Source: an uncultured Allobaculum sp.
GTDB lineage: Bacteria > Bacillota_I > Bacilli_A > Erysipelotrichales > Erysipelotrichaceae
DNA length: 60,049 nt
Reading direction: 5' to 3'
Assembly (NCBI GenBank): GCA_910579655.1
Contig: CAJTVE010000009.1
Coordinates: 1 to 60,049, forward strand
The notes beneath the pieces are model-generated. The model saw only the letters and a program-made list of their open reading frames with translations, was not told the DNA's origin and made no database searches. The first letter of the stretch is position 1. The number at the start of each line of letters is the position of its first letter. This document shows, one piece after another, positions 15,960 to 25,148 of this stretch. Made by a program: the position numbers and the translations under genes.

Positions 15960-16862
15960 TTAGTCAGCAGGATTTGCAGTGGAATCAGAATCTCCAGAAT
16001 TGCTAGAAGCCGTGCCTGTAGGGGTAGAGGAAGATGAAGAAGTCTGGGAACTGGCGCTGGCTTCCCCTTTTGCCTTGGCAGCCCGTCTGGCCTGGCGTTC
16101 TTTTTCGTATTCTTCCAGCTCTTTGAGATATTCAGGATCTTCCTGGGGCTCATTGGCTTCGGACTTATACAACATCGACCAGTCGACTCTGCCTTTCAGC
16201 CACCAGGCTGTCAGGATTGCTGCAACAATCATGAAAGTCATCAGAATCCATCTTGGCAGTTTCCAGAGGGTATACCAGCAAGAGCCGATATATAACAAAA
16301 GGAAAACTTCCAGGGCGCAGGCGCCAAGCTGGATGTATTTTTTCTTTTCCATGGCCTGGCCAAACTGGGCTCCCATGCCCGCAAACAGAACCAAAATACA
16401 GACAGCCTCGCCAAGGGCATACCATAAGCCGCCAATCTGGGCGGGGTCAATATCAGCCGATGCGCTTGAAAGCAAGGAACTCAGCCCGATAAATCCGACA
16501 AATAAAGCTTCATAGGCAAATCCCTGTTCAAAGCCAAAGACGACAGCTTTGGAAGACAGGAAGTTGTTCTGTAAATGGAAGCGAAAAGCCACCCAGTTGA
16601 GCAAAGTTAAAATCAGCGCAAAAACAATCGAGTAGACCAGGTTGAACAGGGCTTCATTGTTGATCAATGAAACAAACCAGTCTGACTGAATGAAAATCAG
16701 CGGCAGAATCAGGCGAACTAAAACAAGTGTCGAAATCATTTCCAGAATCCCGAAGACAACCGGGCGCCAGCCGTTGTCTTTGATATAGGTATAGGAAACG
16801 GTCATCACAAACGGCACCAGCAGGGTGAGGATGACCAGGACGACCTGAGAAAACAGAACCAT
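15960..16862 (-). CDS. Multi-pass membrane protein of unknown function
   Basis: I do not recognise the family with confidence. The protein has about seven or eight hydrophobic segments, a short basic loop, and a polar cytoplasmic tail (about residues 235-300) with the charged helix EDPEYLKELEEYEKERQ and then a Ser/Thr/Ala-rich end. A stretch with AYEALFVGFIG recalls the layout of YhfC-type intramembrane proteins, but their His motif is missing, so I do not claim it. I start it at 16862 because the upstream ATG at 16913 sits on a TATAAT (16914-16919) that probably serves as its own promoter; a GGAAAGG lies 14 bases before 16862, which is long. A hairpin (TGCGGT/ACCGCA) lies in the leader. Its 3' end is duplicated at 15543-15688. 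Confidence 0.65.
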   Translation of the reverse strand: MVLFSQVVLVILTLLVPFVMTVSYTYIKDNGWRPVVFGILEMISTLVLVRLILPLIFIQSDWFVSLINNEALFNLVYSIVFALILTLLNWVAFRFHLQNNFLSSKAVVFGFEQGFAYEALFVGFIGLSSLLSSASADIDPAQIGGLWYALGEAVCILVLFAGMGAQFGQAMEKKKYIQLGACALEVFLLLYIGSCWYTLWKLPRWILMTFMIVAAILTAWWLKGRVDWSMLYKSEANEPQEDPEYLKELEEYEKERQARRAAKAKGEASASSQTSSSSSTPTGTASSNSGDSDSTANPAD

Positions 16863-17108
16863 AAGACAAATACTTACCTTTCCTTGCGGTCTGAAACCGC
16901 AGTTAGTCTTCATTATAGCATCTGATTTTTTGCTTACGGGCGGGAATTTAAGCTGAGGGCACTGACGGCTTTGAAATCGGGAAACAAGAAGAAATTCGAA
17001 ACTGGCCGGAAATCATCGAAATCTCTCCAGGAAAAAGCGTTCTGGCAGGATCAGAAAATTCTCTTTTGGGGGTTTTGCGCTATGCTTGTGAACATGAGGA
17101 AAAATTCA

Positions 17109-18041
17109 ATGATGCAAAAAAGTGGTGGAAACGACCGCTTCTCTTTATGGTCTGGCGCATTGTTTTGCTGCGCACTGTGGGGACTGGCGCCGCCGTTGAT
17201 TAAAACCGGCTATTCGATTATGCAGATTGAATCAACCAGTTCGATTATCCTGTTTGCGGGGCTGCGCTTTTTTCTGGCCGGCGTGATGGTCATTGCCTGG
17301 AGCAGTCTCCAAGAAAAACACTTTGTCCATCCGTGCAAAAAAGAGATCAGGCCGATTCTGGTTCTGGCCTGCTTCCAGACATTTGGTCAATATGTTTTCT
17401 ATTATCTTGGTGGGGGGCATTCAACCGGCATGATGATGTCGGTTTTAAGTGGACTGGCTGCTTTGCTGGAGCTGGTTTTTTCCTGCTGGCTTTTCAGGCT
17501 CGAGAAAATGACACCGCTCAAATTCATCGGCTGCCTGACTGGCTTTACCGGAATATTAATCATGAACTATACGGCCGGTGGATTTACCTTCAGTCTCAAT
17601 GGCGAAGGCGTCCTGGTACTTTCGCAGGTCTGCGCGGCGATCTCGGCGATTTTCATTCAGATCTTCTCGCGCCAGTCGAGTCCGTTTTTGCTTTCGGGCT
17701 GGCAGTTTGCCATTGGTGGGCTTGCCATGATTGGAGCCAGTTTTCTGATTGGCCATCCCGTGATTCACTGGAATGGAGCGGGTGTGCTGCTCTTATTGAT
17801 GCTTGCCTTTGTTTCTGCTGGTGCCTATACCTTATGGGGTGTTTTGCTTTCCAGATGGCCGGTTTCCAGTGTGGCGGTCTTTGGCTGTACGATCGGTCTG
17901 TTTGGAGTTCTGTTCTCAGCGCTGTTCTTGCATGAGCCGCTAAGTCTTCGAATTGCGCTGGGTGCGATCTTTATGAGTGCCGGCATTCTGGTCGTTAACT
18001 TGAAAACGCAGAAGCTGGAAACCAATGCGCAGGCTGGCTGA
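17109..18041 (+). CDS. EamA/DMT-family transporter
   Basis: A ten-helix drug/metabolite transporter with the two EamA repeats (residues about 12-140 and 155-295). Typical words are CCALWGLAPPLIKTGY at the first helix and LGAIFMSAGILVVNLKT at the last. Such proteins usually export amino acids, nucleosides or small drugs; the substrate cannot be deduced. The ATG at 17109 has GAGGAAAA eight bases upstream; the open frame extends about 46 codons further but that part is charged and unlike the family. Length 310. It stands alone, divergent from the membrane protein at 15960 and followed by a terminator. Confidence 0.85.
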   Translation: MMQKSGGNDRFSLWSGALFCCALWGLAPPLIKTGYSIMQIESTSSIILFAGLRFFLAGVMVIAWSSLQEKHFVHPCKKEIRPILVLACFQTFGQYVFYYLGGGHSTGMMMSVLSGLAALLELVFSCWLFRLEKMTPLKFIGCLTGFTGILIMNYTAGGFTFSLNGEGVLVLSQVCAAISAIFIQIFSRQSSPFLLSGWQFAIGGLAMIGASFLIGHPVIHWNGAGVLLLLMLAFVSAGAYTLWGVLLSRWPVSSVAVFGCTIGLFGVLFSALFLHEPLSLRIALGAIFMSAGILVVNLKTQKLETNAQAG

Positions 18042-18091
18042 GCGGCTGAAAAACTTACAGAGATGCATTTGCTTACAAGAACCAGAAGAAC

Positions 18092-18140
18092 AACCAGTCT
18101 GCTCTTTTCATCAGGATCGGACTGGTTTTCTTTTCTTTTT
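18092..18140 (+). terminator. Terminator after the DMT transporter
   Basis: AACCAGTC (18092-18099) and GACTGGTT (18120-18127) form the stem, followed by a T-rich run. The loop is long (20 bases), so it is moderate in strength. Confidence 0.6.
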
Positions 18141-18539
18141 CAGGTCGTTTGTTCGTTACAATAAAGCTGACAAAAAGCGGGCCTCTTTGCTCTGGCCGAT
18201 CGATCTGGCAGGCAGAGAAGATACAGAATAGGTTTCTGTGCAGGAATAGCAGACAAATTTTGATAGATATTCAGTTTGGATAGATATTCAGTTCTATGGA
18301 GTTTTATGGAGTTCCATGCAACTCTATCCGACTCTATCAGGGAAAGAAGACCGCATTTTGAACTGAAAGCAGATGTTCAGATATTGACGAACGAAAAATA
18401 GGAAGAGAATCCCGGACGATCCATCCCCATAAAGGTTTGCTGGATGCAGATTTATGAAAAACGGCAAAAAGCAATGAGCAAAAAGCGAGGAGCAAAGAGG
18501 ATTGGATGGTTTTGATGGATTCCAGGAAAGGAGCGGACA
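18141..18539. other. Gene-free spacer with short direct repeats
   Basis: No gene seen. GATAGATATTCAGTT-like words occur twice near 18260-18290, followed by TATGGAGTT-type repeats to about 18330. No clear promoter was found for the next gene. Confidence 0.5.
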
Positions 18540-19442
18540 ATGCGAAGACTGCGAAAATATGCAGGACTGCTGATGAGTTTTGTTCTTGGCCTGTCTTTAC
18601 TTGCCGGATGTGCGGATGAACACGTTGTGCGGGTGGGCGTCAGCGATGAGGCGCATATCCAGATTATTGGCTATATGGTCAGAGAACTGGCAGCTCGTAA
18701 GGGAATTGAGTGCCAGATCCGCCAGACGGGAAGTGGAATTGCAAGTTTGCAGCCAGCGCTGGAAAGTGACTGTCTGCAGGTAGGCATTGAGTTTACCGAA
18801 GCGGCCTGGCGAAATGTTTTGCAGAAGAAAGACTCCTATCATGCCGGAGATCTGGGGATTTTGCAGAGTGAATACAAGAAACTGGGGCTTTCCTGGTATA
18901 ACCTGCCGCAAGTGAAAGATCATTACACACTGGCCATCTCCCGGCGGCTGATGCTCAAAGAAAACATCCATACACTGTCGGAGCTTTTGAAAATCGATGA
19001 TCAGCTGACCATTGGAGCGCCGACGATTTTCTTTGAAGACTCGACAGGCTACCCGTATCTGCAAAGCGAGTATGGCTTTGACTTTGCCTCGACAAGCAAC
19101 CTGCCGGAAGATGGTCTGGTTGAAGAATTGCTTGATCAGAAGATTGATGTCATTCCGGCTCATTCAGTCGATGGCTATGTCAATAAGGCGGAACTCGTGA
19201 TTCTGGAAGACGATCTGGGAGTGCGCGAGGATATGACGGCAGGGATTGTCATCACGAAAGATGCCCTGAAGGAATATCCGGAACTGGCGCAGATTGCCAA
19301 GTCGATTGCGGCGGTCTTAACAGATGGTCAGCTGGCCGTTCTGGCTGGCGGAGTGACTTCGGGTCTTTTTACAGCCCAGCAGGCAGCCATGATGCTTTTA
19401 AAAGCGAAGAATCTGGTTGTAGAAAAGCCAATGTCGGCGTAA
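18540..19442 (+). CDS. OpuC/ProX-type osmoprotectant-binding lipoprotein (orphan)
   Basis: The N-terminal signal ends in the lipobox LLAGC (Cys24), so the mature protein is a membrane-anchored lipoprotein. The body resembles the substrate-binding domain of glycine betaine/choline (OpuAC, quaternary amine) ABC transporters, for example IIGYMVRELAARKGIECQI near the N-terminus and VIPAHSVDGYV and TAGIVITKDALKEYPEL in the second lobe. GGAAAGGAG precedes the ATG. Neither ATPase nor permease lies nearby, so it must dock with a distant transporter or have another role. The ligand-binding aromatic box was not resolved from sequence. Length 300; a terminator follows. Confidence 0.75.
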   Translation: MRRLRKYAGLLMSFVLGLSLLAGCADEHVVRVGVSDEAHIQIIGYMVRELAARKGIECQIRQTGSGIASLQPALESDCLQVGIEFTEAAWRNVLQKKDSYHAGDLGILQSEYKKLGLSWYNLPQVKDHYTLAISRRLMLKENIHTLSELLKIDDQLTIGAPTIFFEDSTGYPYLQSEYGFDFASTSNLPEDGLVEELLDQKIDVIPAHSVDGYVNKAELVILEDDLGVREDMTAGIVITKDALKEYPELAQIAKSIAAVLTDGQLAVLAGGVTSGLFTAQQAAMMLLKAKNLVVEKPMSA

Positions 19443-19471
19443 AAAAACAATTTTCATGAAACGTTTTCAAA

Positions 19472-19502
19472 AATCCGGTCATACAAGGCCGGATTTTTTT
19501 TG
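19472..19502 (+). terminator. Intrinsic terminator
   Basis: AATCCGG (19472-19478) and CCGGATT (19489-19495) with a run of T's. Ends the orphan lipoprotein gene. A near-palindromic TGAAACGTTTTCA sits just before it at about 19456-19468. Confidence 0.85.
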
Positions 19503-20017
19503 GTCAATGTCTATGATGATGGTGGGAAAAGTTGAGCATTTAAATTGAGCGCGATCAAATCGATGCTCTTGAATGCGAAAAAAGCAGTAAAAAGTATACA
19601 AAAATCAATCCGGAGTCAGTGAAGAAAAAAACGTTTCAAGATTGGAAAATAGGAATTATTATAGCGAAAAAATCCGTCAGTGCAAACGGAGTTTTCGTAA
19701 TGCAACAAATGCTATGTGATGTGCAATTTCAATTTTTATTGTGCCGCAATTTATGCAACAAAAAGCCCGCCATCTGCGGGCTTTTCTTTATGCCTAAGCG
19801 AATATTGAATTTGATTCCGATTCGGTGAGTTATATGATAATTTTTCGTGCAAACGGCTTGCACCAAATTGTTTCGATATTATTTTGACAAGATACAGGTA
19901 AAAACACTCGAATATTGAAAAAATGAAAACGGAATCATAGAAAATCTGTGGGTTGGATTCATAAAACGAATGAGATTGGCCGTGTAAGGGGGAAGAAGGC
20001 GGTTTCAAAAAAATGCG
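19503..20017. other. Gene-free spacer with an isolated terminator
   Basis: No protein gene seen. A strong intrinsic terminator lies at 19761-19785 (AAAAGCCCGC with GCGGGCTTTT). It has no coding sequence in front, so a small RNA from the AT-rich 19560-19760 stretch is possible. Confidence 0.5.
19761..19790 (+). terminator. Isolated intrinsic terminator
   Basis: A perfect 10-bp stem with a 5-base loop (CATCT) followed by CTTTA; the T-run is inside the 3' arm. It may act on both strands. No upstream gene lies within 300 bases. Confidence 0.7.
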
Positions 20018-20029
20018 GAAAACGTTTTC
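20018..20029. promoter_or_regulatory. LacI/CcpA-type operator upstream of the maltodextrin-binding gene
   Basis: GAAAACGTTTTC is a perfect 12-bp palindrome centred on CG, the form bound by LacI-family regulators. It lies immediately upstream of the putative -35 region of the 20137 gene. Confidence 0.65.
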
Positions 20030-20035
20030 TAAGTG

Positions 20036-20064
20036 GTAGCACTTTCGCATAATGTTGCTATAAT
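20036..20064 (+). promoter_or_regulatory. Promoter of the maltodextrin-binding gene
   Basis: A perfect TATAAT (20059-20064) is preceded by an extended TGC. The -35 at 17-bp spacing (GTAGCA) is poor, typical of a regulated promoter. Confidence 0.65.
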
Positions 20065-20136
20065 CAAAACAGAACAAGTTTGCGAAACAAGCCGGTGCGA
20101 CAGTGAAACCCGGCGTGCAAACGATTAGGAGGATAT

Positions 20137-21483
20137 ATGAAAAATTGGCAGAAATTTGCTTCTGCGGCAGTGATCGGCGCAATGGCTCTGGCCGGATGCT
20201 CCAGCTCCAGCTCCAGCTCTGAAACAACGGGATCTACAGCTGGTGGTGAATCCACAGCAGCTGGGGATGCTTCTAAAGGATCTGTTTACTATCTCAACTT
20301 CAAACCTGAAGCTGACGCAGCATGGCAGGAAATGGCGAAAAAATACTCTGAAGAAAAGGGTATCGACGTAAAAGTTGTAACTGCTGCAAGCGGCAACTAC
20401 GAAACCACTCTGATGTCTGAAATGGGCAAGAGCGGTGCTCCAACTCTGTTCCAGGTTAACGGACCTGTAGGTCTGAAAAACTGGGAAGATTATGCATACA
20501 ACCTGTATGGCACTCCAGTCTTCGATCAGCTGACCAGTGATGACTATGCATTATATATTGGCGACAAAGCGGATAATGATGTCGCTGCAATCGCTTATGC
20601 AATCGAATCCTACGGTATCATCGTCAACACTGAACTGCTCAGCAAAGCTGGCTACACAGTAGATGACATTAAGTCTTTCGAAGACCTGAAGAAAGTTGCC
20701 GACGACATTCAGTCCCGCAAAGATGAACTCGGATTTGCTGCCTTCACTTCCGCTGGTATGGACGGCTCTTCTGACTGGCGCTTCAAAACTCACCTGGCCA
20801 ACATGCCTCTGTATTTCGAATACCAGGATGATGGCGTAGCGGATAAAGAAGAACTCGCAGGAACTTATCTGCCAAACTACCGTCAGATCTTTGATCTGTA
20901 CGTCACAGATTCCACAACTCCGGGTGCTGATCTGGCTTCCAAGACTGCTGATGACAGTGAACGTGAATTCACTTCTGGTCAGGCTGTATTCTTCCAGAAC
21001 GGTTCCTGGGAATACACAAACCTGATCGACAACGGCATGACAGATGAACAGATCACAATGATCCCAATCTACATTGGTGCCGGCGACGAAGCAAACCAGG
21101 GTCTGACTACTGGTACTGAAAACTACTGGGTAGTGAACAAAGAAGCAAGCGCAGATGATATCGCAGCGACTCTCGAATTCATGGATTGGTTAGTTACTTC
21201 TGAAGAAGGTACAGCCTTCATGGCGGATGACCTCGGTCTGACTATCCCATTCAAAGATGCAAAACCATCTCCAAACGTATTCGTTCAGGAAGATATCAAG
21301 CTGACTCAGGATGGCAAGACACCAGTATCCTGGAACTTCACAACAATGCCTTCTGAAGAATGGAAGAACGGTTTAGGTTCTGCTCTGACTGCTTATGCAG
21401 CGGATCCAACGGATGAAAACTGGGATAAAGTGAAAGCAGCATTCGTTGACAACTGGAAGACAGAAAAAGAACTTGCTCAGTAA
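20137..21483 (+). CDS. malE: Maltodextrin/sugar ABC transporter binding lipoprotein (MalE-like)
   Basis: The signal peptide ends in LAGC (Cys21), giving a lipid-anchored binding protein, followed by a Ser/Gly/Thr linker (residues 22-48). The remainder fits family 1 solute-binding proteins (for example GAPTLFQVNGPVGLKNWEDY, AIAYAIESYGIIVNTELL, and the C-terminal SWNFTTMPSEEWKNGLG). It would present maltodextrins, or a related oligosaccharide, to the permeases at 22117 and 22968. AGGAGG precedes the ATG. Codon use is highly biased, as for an abundant protein. The sugar is inferred from the adjacent malQ and nearby glycogen phosphorylase; other alpha-glucosides are possible. It is separated from the permease genes by a long structured spacer. 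Confidence 0.85.
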   Translation: MKNWQKFASAAVIGAMALAGCSSSSSSSETTGSTAGGESTAAGDASKGSVYYLNFKPEADAAWQEMAKKYSEEKGIDVKVVTAASGNYETTLMSEMGKSGAPTLFQVNGPVGLKNWEDYAYNLYGTPVFDQLTSDDYALYIGDKADNDVAAIAYAIESYGIIVNTELLSKAGYTVDDIKSFEDLKKVADDIQSRKDELGFAAFTSAGMDGSSDWRFKTHLANMPLYFEYQDDGVADKEELAGTYLPNYRQIFDLYVTDSTTPGADLASKTADDSEREFTSGQAVFFQNGSWEYTNLIDNGMTDEQITMIPIYIGAGDEANQGLTTGTENYWVVNKEASADDIAATLEFMDWLVTSEEGTAFMADDLGLTIPFKDAKPSPNVFVQEDIKLTQDGKTPVSWNFTTMPSEEWKNGLGSALTAYAADPTDENWDKVKAAFVDNWKTEKELAQ

Positions 21484-22116
21484 TCTGGACCATTCAAACC
21501 TCTGATTCTCAAATACAATTCACAGTTCACTGAATAGACAATCTGATCAAGACAATCTGATCAGCAGCTTTTCAACAATCCATCTGGATGAATCGACGGG
21601 CGGGCAGCTTTTGAATCCGGCTGTACACATCGAATCTTCCATGGATGGATCGGCTTCAGTTCATCCTTGTGCAAGTCTGTTTCCTGCAAAAGCAGGCTTG
21701 CACAATGGAGGGAGATGATCTGGCTGACTCTCTTCGTTGCAAGCCGGAATTCTTCTTTAAAGCTTCACGACATCTTTCAGAATAAGTTGAAAGATGTCCA
21801 TATTCGTTCTGGAAACAGAACAACCTGATCTGGTGCGCAGGGCTTCGCCGGGTTCATGATTTTCATGAAGCCGCAAAACCAATACGGATTCAGACAGGTA
21901 TTCATCAATCAATTCCTTCGGTTTGTATATCGAACTAACGCGCAGGCAGGAGGTCACTTCCGCCTGCGCTTATTGTTTGAAAGAACAACTTAATTTGACT
22001 GGATTTCAATCTGATCAGTCCTGAATCTGATTGAATTTAAATCAAGTCGAAACACCGTAAGGAAACAGTTGGCCAAAAAAGAAAAAATACTGATTTAGGA
22101 AGATAAGGAAAAAATT
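21484..22116 (+). other. Long structured spacer between binding-protein and permease genes
   Basis: No gene supported. At least four good stem-loops lie here: TTGTGCAAG/CTTGCACAA (21667-21705, with an inner CCTGC/GCAGG); an 11-bp stem GACATCTTTCA/TGAAAGATGTC (21769-21798); GTTCTG/CAGAAC (21806-21821); and GCGCAGGC/GCCTGCGC (21940-21969), loosely followed by TTATTG. Such hairpins commonly lower permease expression relative to the binding protein, by partial termination or 3'-end protection. Confidence 0.6.
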
Positions 22117-22968
22117 ATGGAAAAGGCTCTGAAACGCTATGGCTGGATCTTCGTACTTCCTACTCTGGCGGCATTTACGATTGGATTTATCATTCCTTTT
22201 TTAGAAGGTCTGTATCTTTCGTTTTGTCGGTTTACCACTGTAGGCAACGCGCAGTTTATCGGTTTTGGTAACTACGTAAGCGCCCTGACGGATCCATTAT
22301 TCTTACAGGCAGCCTGGTTCACGCTGGCCGTTACAATTGTCAATATCATCGCAATCAACGTTCTTGCATTTGCGCTGGCAATGGCTCTGACACAGAAATT
22401 AAAGGGAACCAACTTCTTCAGAACGATCTTCTTCATGCCTAACCTCATTGGTGGTATTGTTCTGGGTTACATCTGGCAGATTCTGATCAACGTGATCCTG
22501 TCAATCTGCGGACAGCCGCTGTTAAAGCTGAATGCTACAGCCGGCTACTGGGGCATCATCATCCTGATGTGCTGGCAGCAGATTGGTTACATGATGATTA
22601 TTTACATCGCTGGTTTACAGAACGTACCCGATGATCTGATTGAAGCCGCAAAAATCGATGGTGCCAACGACTGGCAGATTCTTTGGAAGATTAAGATTCC
22701 AATGATGATGCCATCTATCACGATCTGCGTATTCCTGACGCTGACCAACTCACTGAAACTGTTCGACCAGAACTTAGCTCTGACTAACGGTGATCCAGGT
22801 CATGCGACAGATATGCTTGCATTAAATATCTACAACACGTTCTACGCTCGTGCCGGTGCAGCCTGGAAAGGCATTGGACAGGCTAAATCGGTTATCTTCT
22901 CGATTGTTGTTATCCTGATTGGATTCTGGCAGTTAAGAAGCACCAGAAGTAAGGAGGTTCAGGCATAA
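22117..22968 (+). CDS. malF: Sugar ABC transporter permease (MalF-like)
   Basis: One of two membrane subunits of the maltodextrin importer. About six membrane segments are seen, starting with GWIFVLPTLAAFTIGFIIPF. The coupling (EAA) loop is LIEAAKIDGANDWQILWKI, which contacts the ATPase. Length 283 is normal for the Gram-positive family, which lacks the large periplasmic loop of enteric MalF. AAGGAAAA precedes the ATG. Its stop overlaps the ATG of the next gene (TAATG). No ATPase gene is in this cluster; MsmX at 36008 is the likely partner. Confidence 0.9.
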   Translation: MEKALKRYGWIFVLPTLAAFTIGFIIPFLEGLYLSFCRFTTVGNAQFIGFGNYVSALTDPLFLQAAWFTLAVTIVNIIAINVLAFALAMALTQKLKGTNFFRTIFFMPNLIGGIVLGYIWQILINVILSICGQPLLKLNATAGYWGIIILMCWQQIGYMMIIYIAGLQNVPDDLIEAAKIDGANDWQILWKIKIPMMMPSITICVFLTLTNSLKLFDQNLALTNGDPGHATDMLALNIYNTFYARAGAAWKGIGQAKSVIFSIVVILIGFWQLRSTRSKEVQA

Positions 22969-23813
22969 TGAAAAAAGAAGGCTCCAAAGTCAAAGAAGTC
23001 CTGTTATTCATTCTCATGTGCATTCTGACTGTCCTGTGGATTTACCCAGTTTTCATGATTCTGGTCAACTCCTTAAAGGTCGAAAGTGCAATTACAACCA
23101 GCAGTGTATTCTCCATGCCTGGCCCCGGTCAGTTTGCCGGCCTGGCGAACTATACTGAAGCATTAAATTCTCAGGGATTCTTATCTTCTCTGGGTTACTC
23201 CACACTGATTACCGTAACGTCTGTTGCTTCGATTATTCTTTGCTGCAGTATGTGTGCATGGTACATCATCCGTGTCAAATCGAAATTTAATAACTTTTTG
23301 TACTATTTATTTGTATTCTCCATGGTTGTACCGTTCCAGATGGTTATGTTTACCCTGTCTCAGACAGCGGGCATGCTCAAACTGAACACACCGTACAACA
23401 TCTGGATTATTTACCTCGGATTTGGTGCCGGTCTTGCCGTCTTCATGTTTGCAGGCTTCGTAAAATCCATTCCAGTGGAAATCGAAGAAGCTGCCCTGGT
23501 CGATGGCTGCACACCGCTGCAGATCTTCTTCAAGATCGTCTGCCCAATCCTGAAACCGACTATGGTTTCCGTTACCATCCTGCAGGCGATGTGGGTATGG
23601 AACGACTACTTATTACCAACACTGGTTCTTGATATTACCAAGTACAAGACCATCCCAATGCTGATTCAGTACTTCCGTGGAAGTTACGGACGTGTTGCCA
23701 TGGGTCCAATGATGGCTTCGATCATGATGACCATCATCCCAATCATCATCGTCTATATTCTGGGTCAGAAACACATTATTAAAGGTGTTGCTGCCGGCGC
23801 CGTTAAAGGATAA
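22968..23813 (+). CDS. malG: Sugar ABC transporter permease (MalG-like)
   Basis: Second permease subunit, 281 residues with six membrane segments, starting near LLFILMCILTVLWIYPVF. The coupling loop is EIEEAALVDGCTPLQIFFKI. AAGGAGG lies 13 bases upstream of the ATG inside malF, and the genes overlap by one base, so translation is coupled. The regulator gene follows after five bases, so the operon probably runs malE-malF-malG-regulator. Confidence 0.9.
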   Translation: MKKEGSKVKEVLLFILMCILTVLWIYPVFMILVNSLKVESAITTSSVFSMPGPGQFAGLANYTEALNSQGFLSSLGYSTLITVTSVASIILCCSMCAWYIIRVKSKFNNFLYYLFVFSMVVPFQMVMFTLSQTAGMLKLNTPYNIWIIYLGFGAGLAVFMFAGFVKSIPVEIEEAALVDGCTPLQIFFKIVCPILKPTMVSVTILQAMWVWNDYLLPTLVLDITKYKTIPMLIQYFRGSYGRVAMGPMMASIMMTIIPIIIVYILGQKHIIKGVAAGAVKG

Positions 23814-23818
23814 AGATT

Positions 23819-24865
23819 TTGGCCAAGGTCACCATGAAAGACATCGCCAAAGCTTCGGGCTGGTCCTTAGGGACTGTCTCGCGGGTGATGAGCGATGCAT
23901 CGGGTGTCAATGAAACGGCCAGAAAAGAAGTTTTAGAAGCGGCACGACAACTCAATTATCAGAAAAATGATTTCGCCAGCGCTTTGAGACAAAAGCGCCC
24001 GGAAGGAATTTTGATGATTGTACAGGCTGACGGATGCCCGATTTATTCCCGACTGGCCTGTCTTGTGGAAAACAGACTGAAACAGCAGGGAAAAAGGGTT
24101 ACGCTTGTTCAAGTTCACCATGATGAAAACGAAGCTGAAGCAGCCCATGAACAGATGCGCTGTCAGACACCGGGTGCTCTGATCTTTTTTGGGGCAAGAC
24201 GCAGCAAGCTTCGTACTCTGGGTCGGAGCGCAGTTCCGGCCCTTTGTGTTGGTGTAGACCAGAGCGGACTCGGCCTGGAAAGACTGATCAGTTTCGGTCT
24301 CCCCCAGACTGAAGTGGCCCAGCAGTCCACAGAGTGGCTGTTTGAAACCGGCCGCAAATCCATTGGTGTCATTTTGAATGATCGCTATACCTATCCAGAA
24401 CTGCAGGAGTCTTTTTTAGGCGTCCAGTACGCATTTTATTCCCGCGATCTGGTCTTCGTGGCCAATGATCGCTCGACCCTGCAGCCATCCACCCTTCGCG
24501 GCGGCTATCAGGGTCTGCTCCAGCTCATGCAGCAGGTTCCGGATGTGGATGCCGTGCTGGTGGGCGATGAGGACCAGGCTCTGGGGGCTTTGCGGGCAGC
24601 GGCAGATCTTGGCAAACGGGTCCCGGAAGATTTGGCCATTTTTGCTCTGGATCTGACCGAGAACGCTGAATTTGCGATTCCGCGGCTTTCTGGCATCAGG
24701 AGGGATCTGGAAGACGATGCAAGACAGATCTGCGAGCTGGTTTTGAAGCTGGAAGGTCATGACTGGAGTCTGCTTGATCTTCCGATGCGCGAAGCTTCAT
24801 GGCAGGTTCGCTGGAAAGAATCCTGTCCAAAGCCCATGCATCCGTTTGATCCGGCTCTTTCTTAA
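23819..24865 (+). CDS. LacI-family transcription regulator (MalR-like)
   Basis: The N-terminal helix-turn-helix and hinge helix (residues 3-60; VTMKDIAKASGWSLGTVSRVM) and a sugar-binding core (for example ESIGVILNDRYTYPE-like region, VDAVLVGDEDQALGALRAA, PEDLAIFALDLTENAEF) place it in the LacI/GalR family. I start it at the TTG at 23819, because AAAGGA is correctly spaced before it; the alternative ATG at 23834 would trim five residues. Length 348. It sits in the transporter operon and is expected to bind the CG-centred palindromes before malE, malQ and msmX. Effector is presumably maltose or a maltodextrin. Confidence 0.85.
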   Translation: MAKVTMKDIAKASGWSLGTVSRVMSDASGVNETARKEVLEAARQLNYQKNDFASALRQKRPEGILMIVQADGCPIYSRLACLVENRLKQQGKRVTLVQVHHDENEAEAAHEQMRCQTPGALIFFGARRSKLRTLGRSAVPALCVGVDQSGLGLERLISFGLPQTEVAQQSTEWLFETGRKSIGVILNDRYTYPELQESFLGVQYAFYSRDLVFVANDRSTLQPSTLRGGYQGLLQLMQQVPDVDAVLVGDEDQALGALRAAADLGKRVPEDLAIFALDLTENAEFAIPRLSGIRRDLEDDARQICELVLKLEGHDWSLLDLPMREASWQVRWKESCPKPMHPFDPALS

Positions 24866-24882
24866 GGCGAAATCATACCTTC

Positions 24883-24893
24883 GAAACGTTTTC
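24883..24893. promoter_or_regulatory. LacI-type operator candidate upstream of malQ
   Basis: GAAACGTTTTC, a one-base-shortened version of the malE palindrome, lies 260 bases before malQ and just after the regulator gene. TTGACG at about 24959 and GATAAT about 20 bases further give a weak promoter candidate for malQ. Confidence 0.45.
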
Positions 24894-25148
24894 CTTTTAA
24901 CCAGACTGTTAAAAAGAAATCAAACGAAGGCGAGAGTGCTATTATCGATTTATGGATTCTTGACGCTGGCTATTCTGATTCACCCGATAATATGCGAAAA
25001 ACGATTATAACTATTTAGATTTATCTCATCAGCAGACAGAAGCCCCCTTCTGGATCGAACCCCATCCTGAGTCATTACAAAGCCTGCAGTCAGGAACGAT
25101 TCTCAAAAAGGGAAAGCTTTCTGTCGATTAGAAAGAAAGGATACGTAT

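Noticed and set aside
21757..21957. 66-codon minus-strand frame in the malE-malF spacer
   Set aside because: It starts with GTG without a ribosome site and crosses several hairpins whose symmetry explains the open frame.
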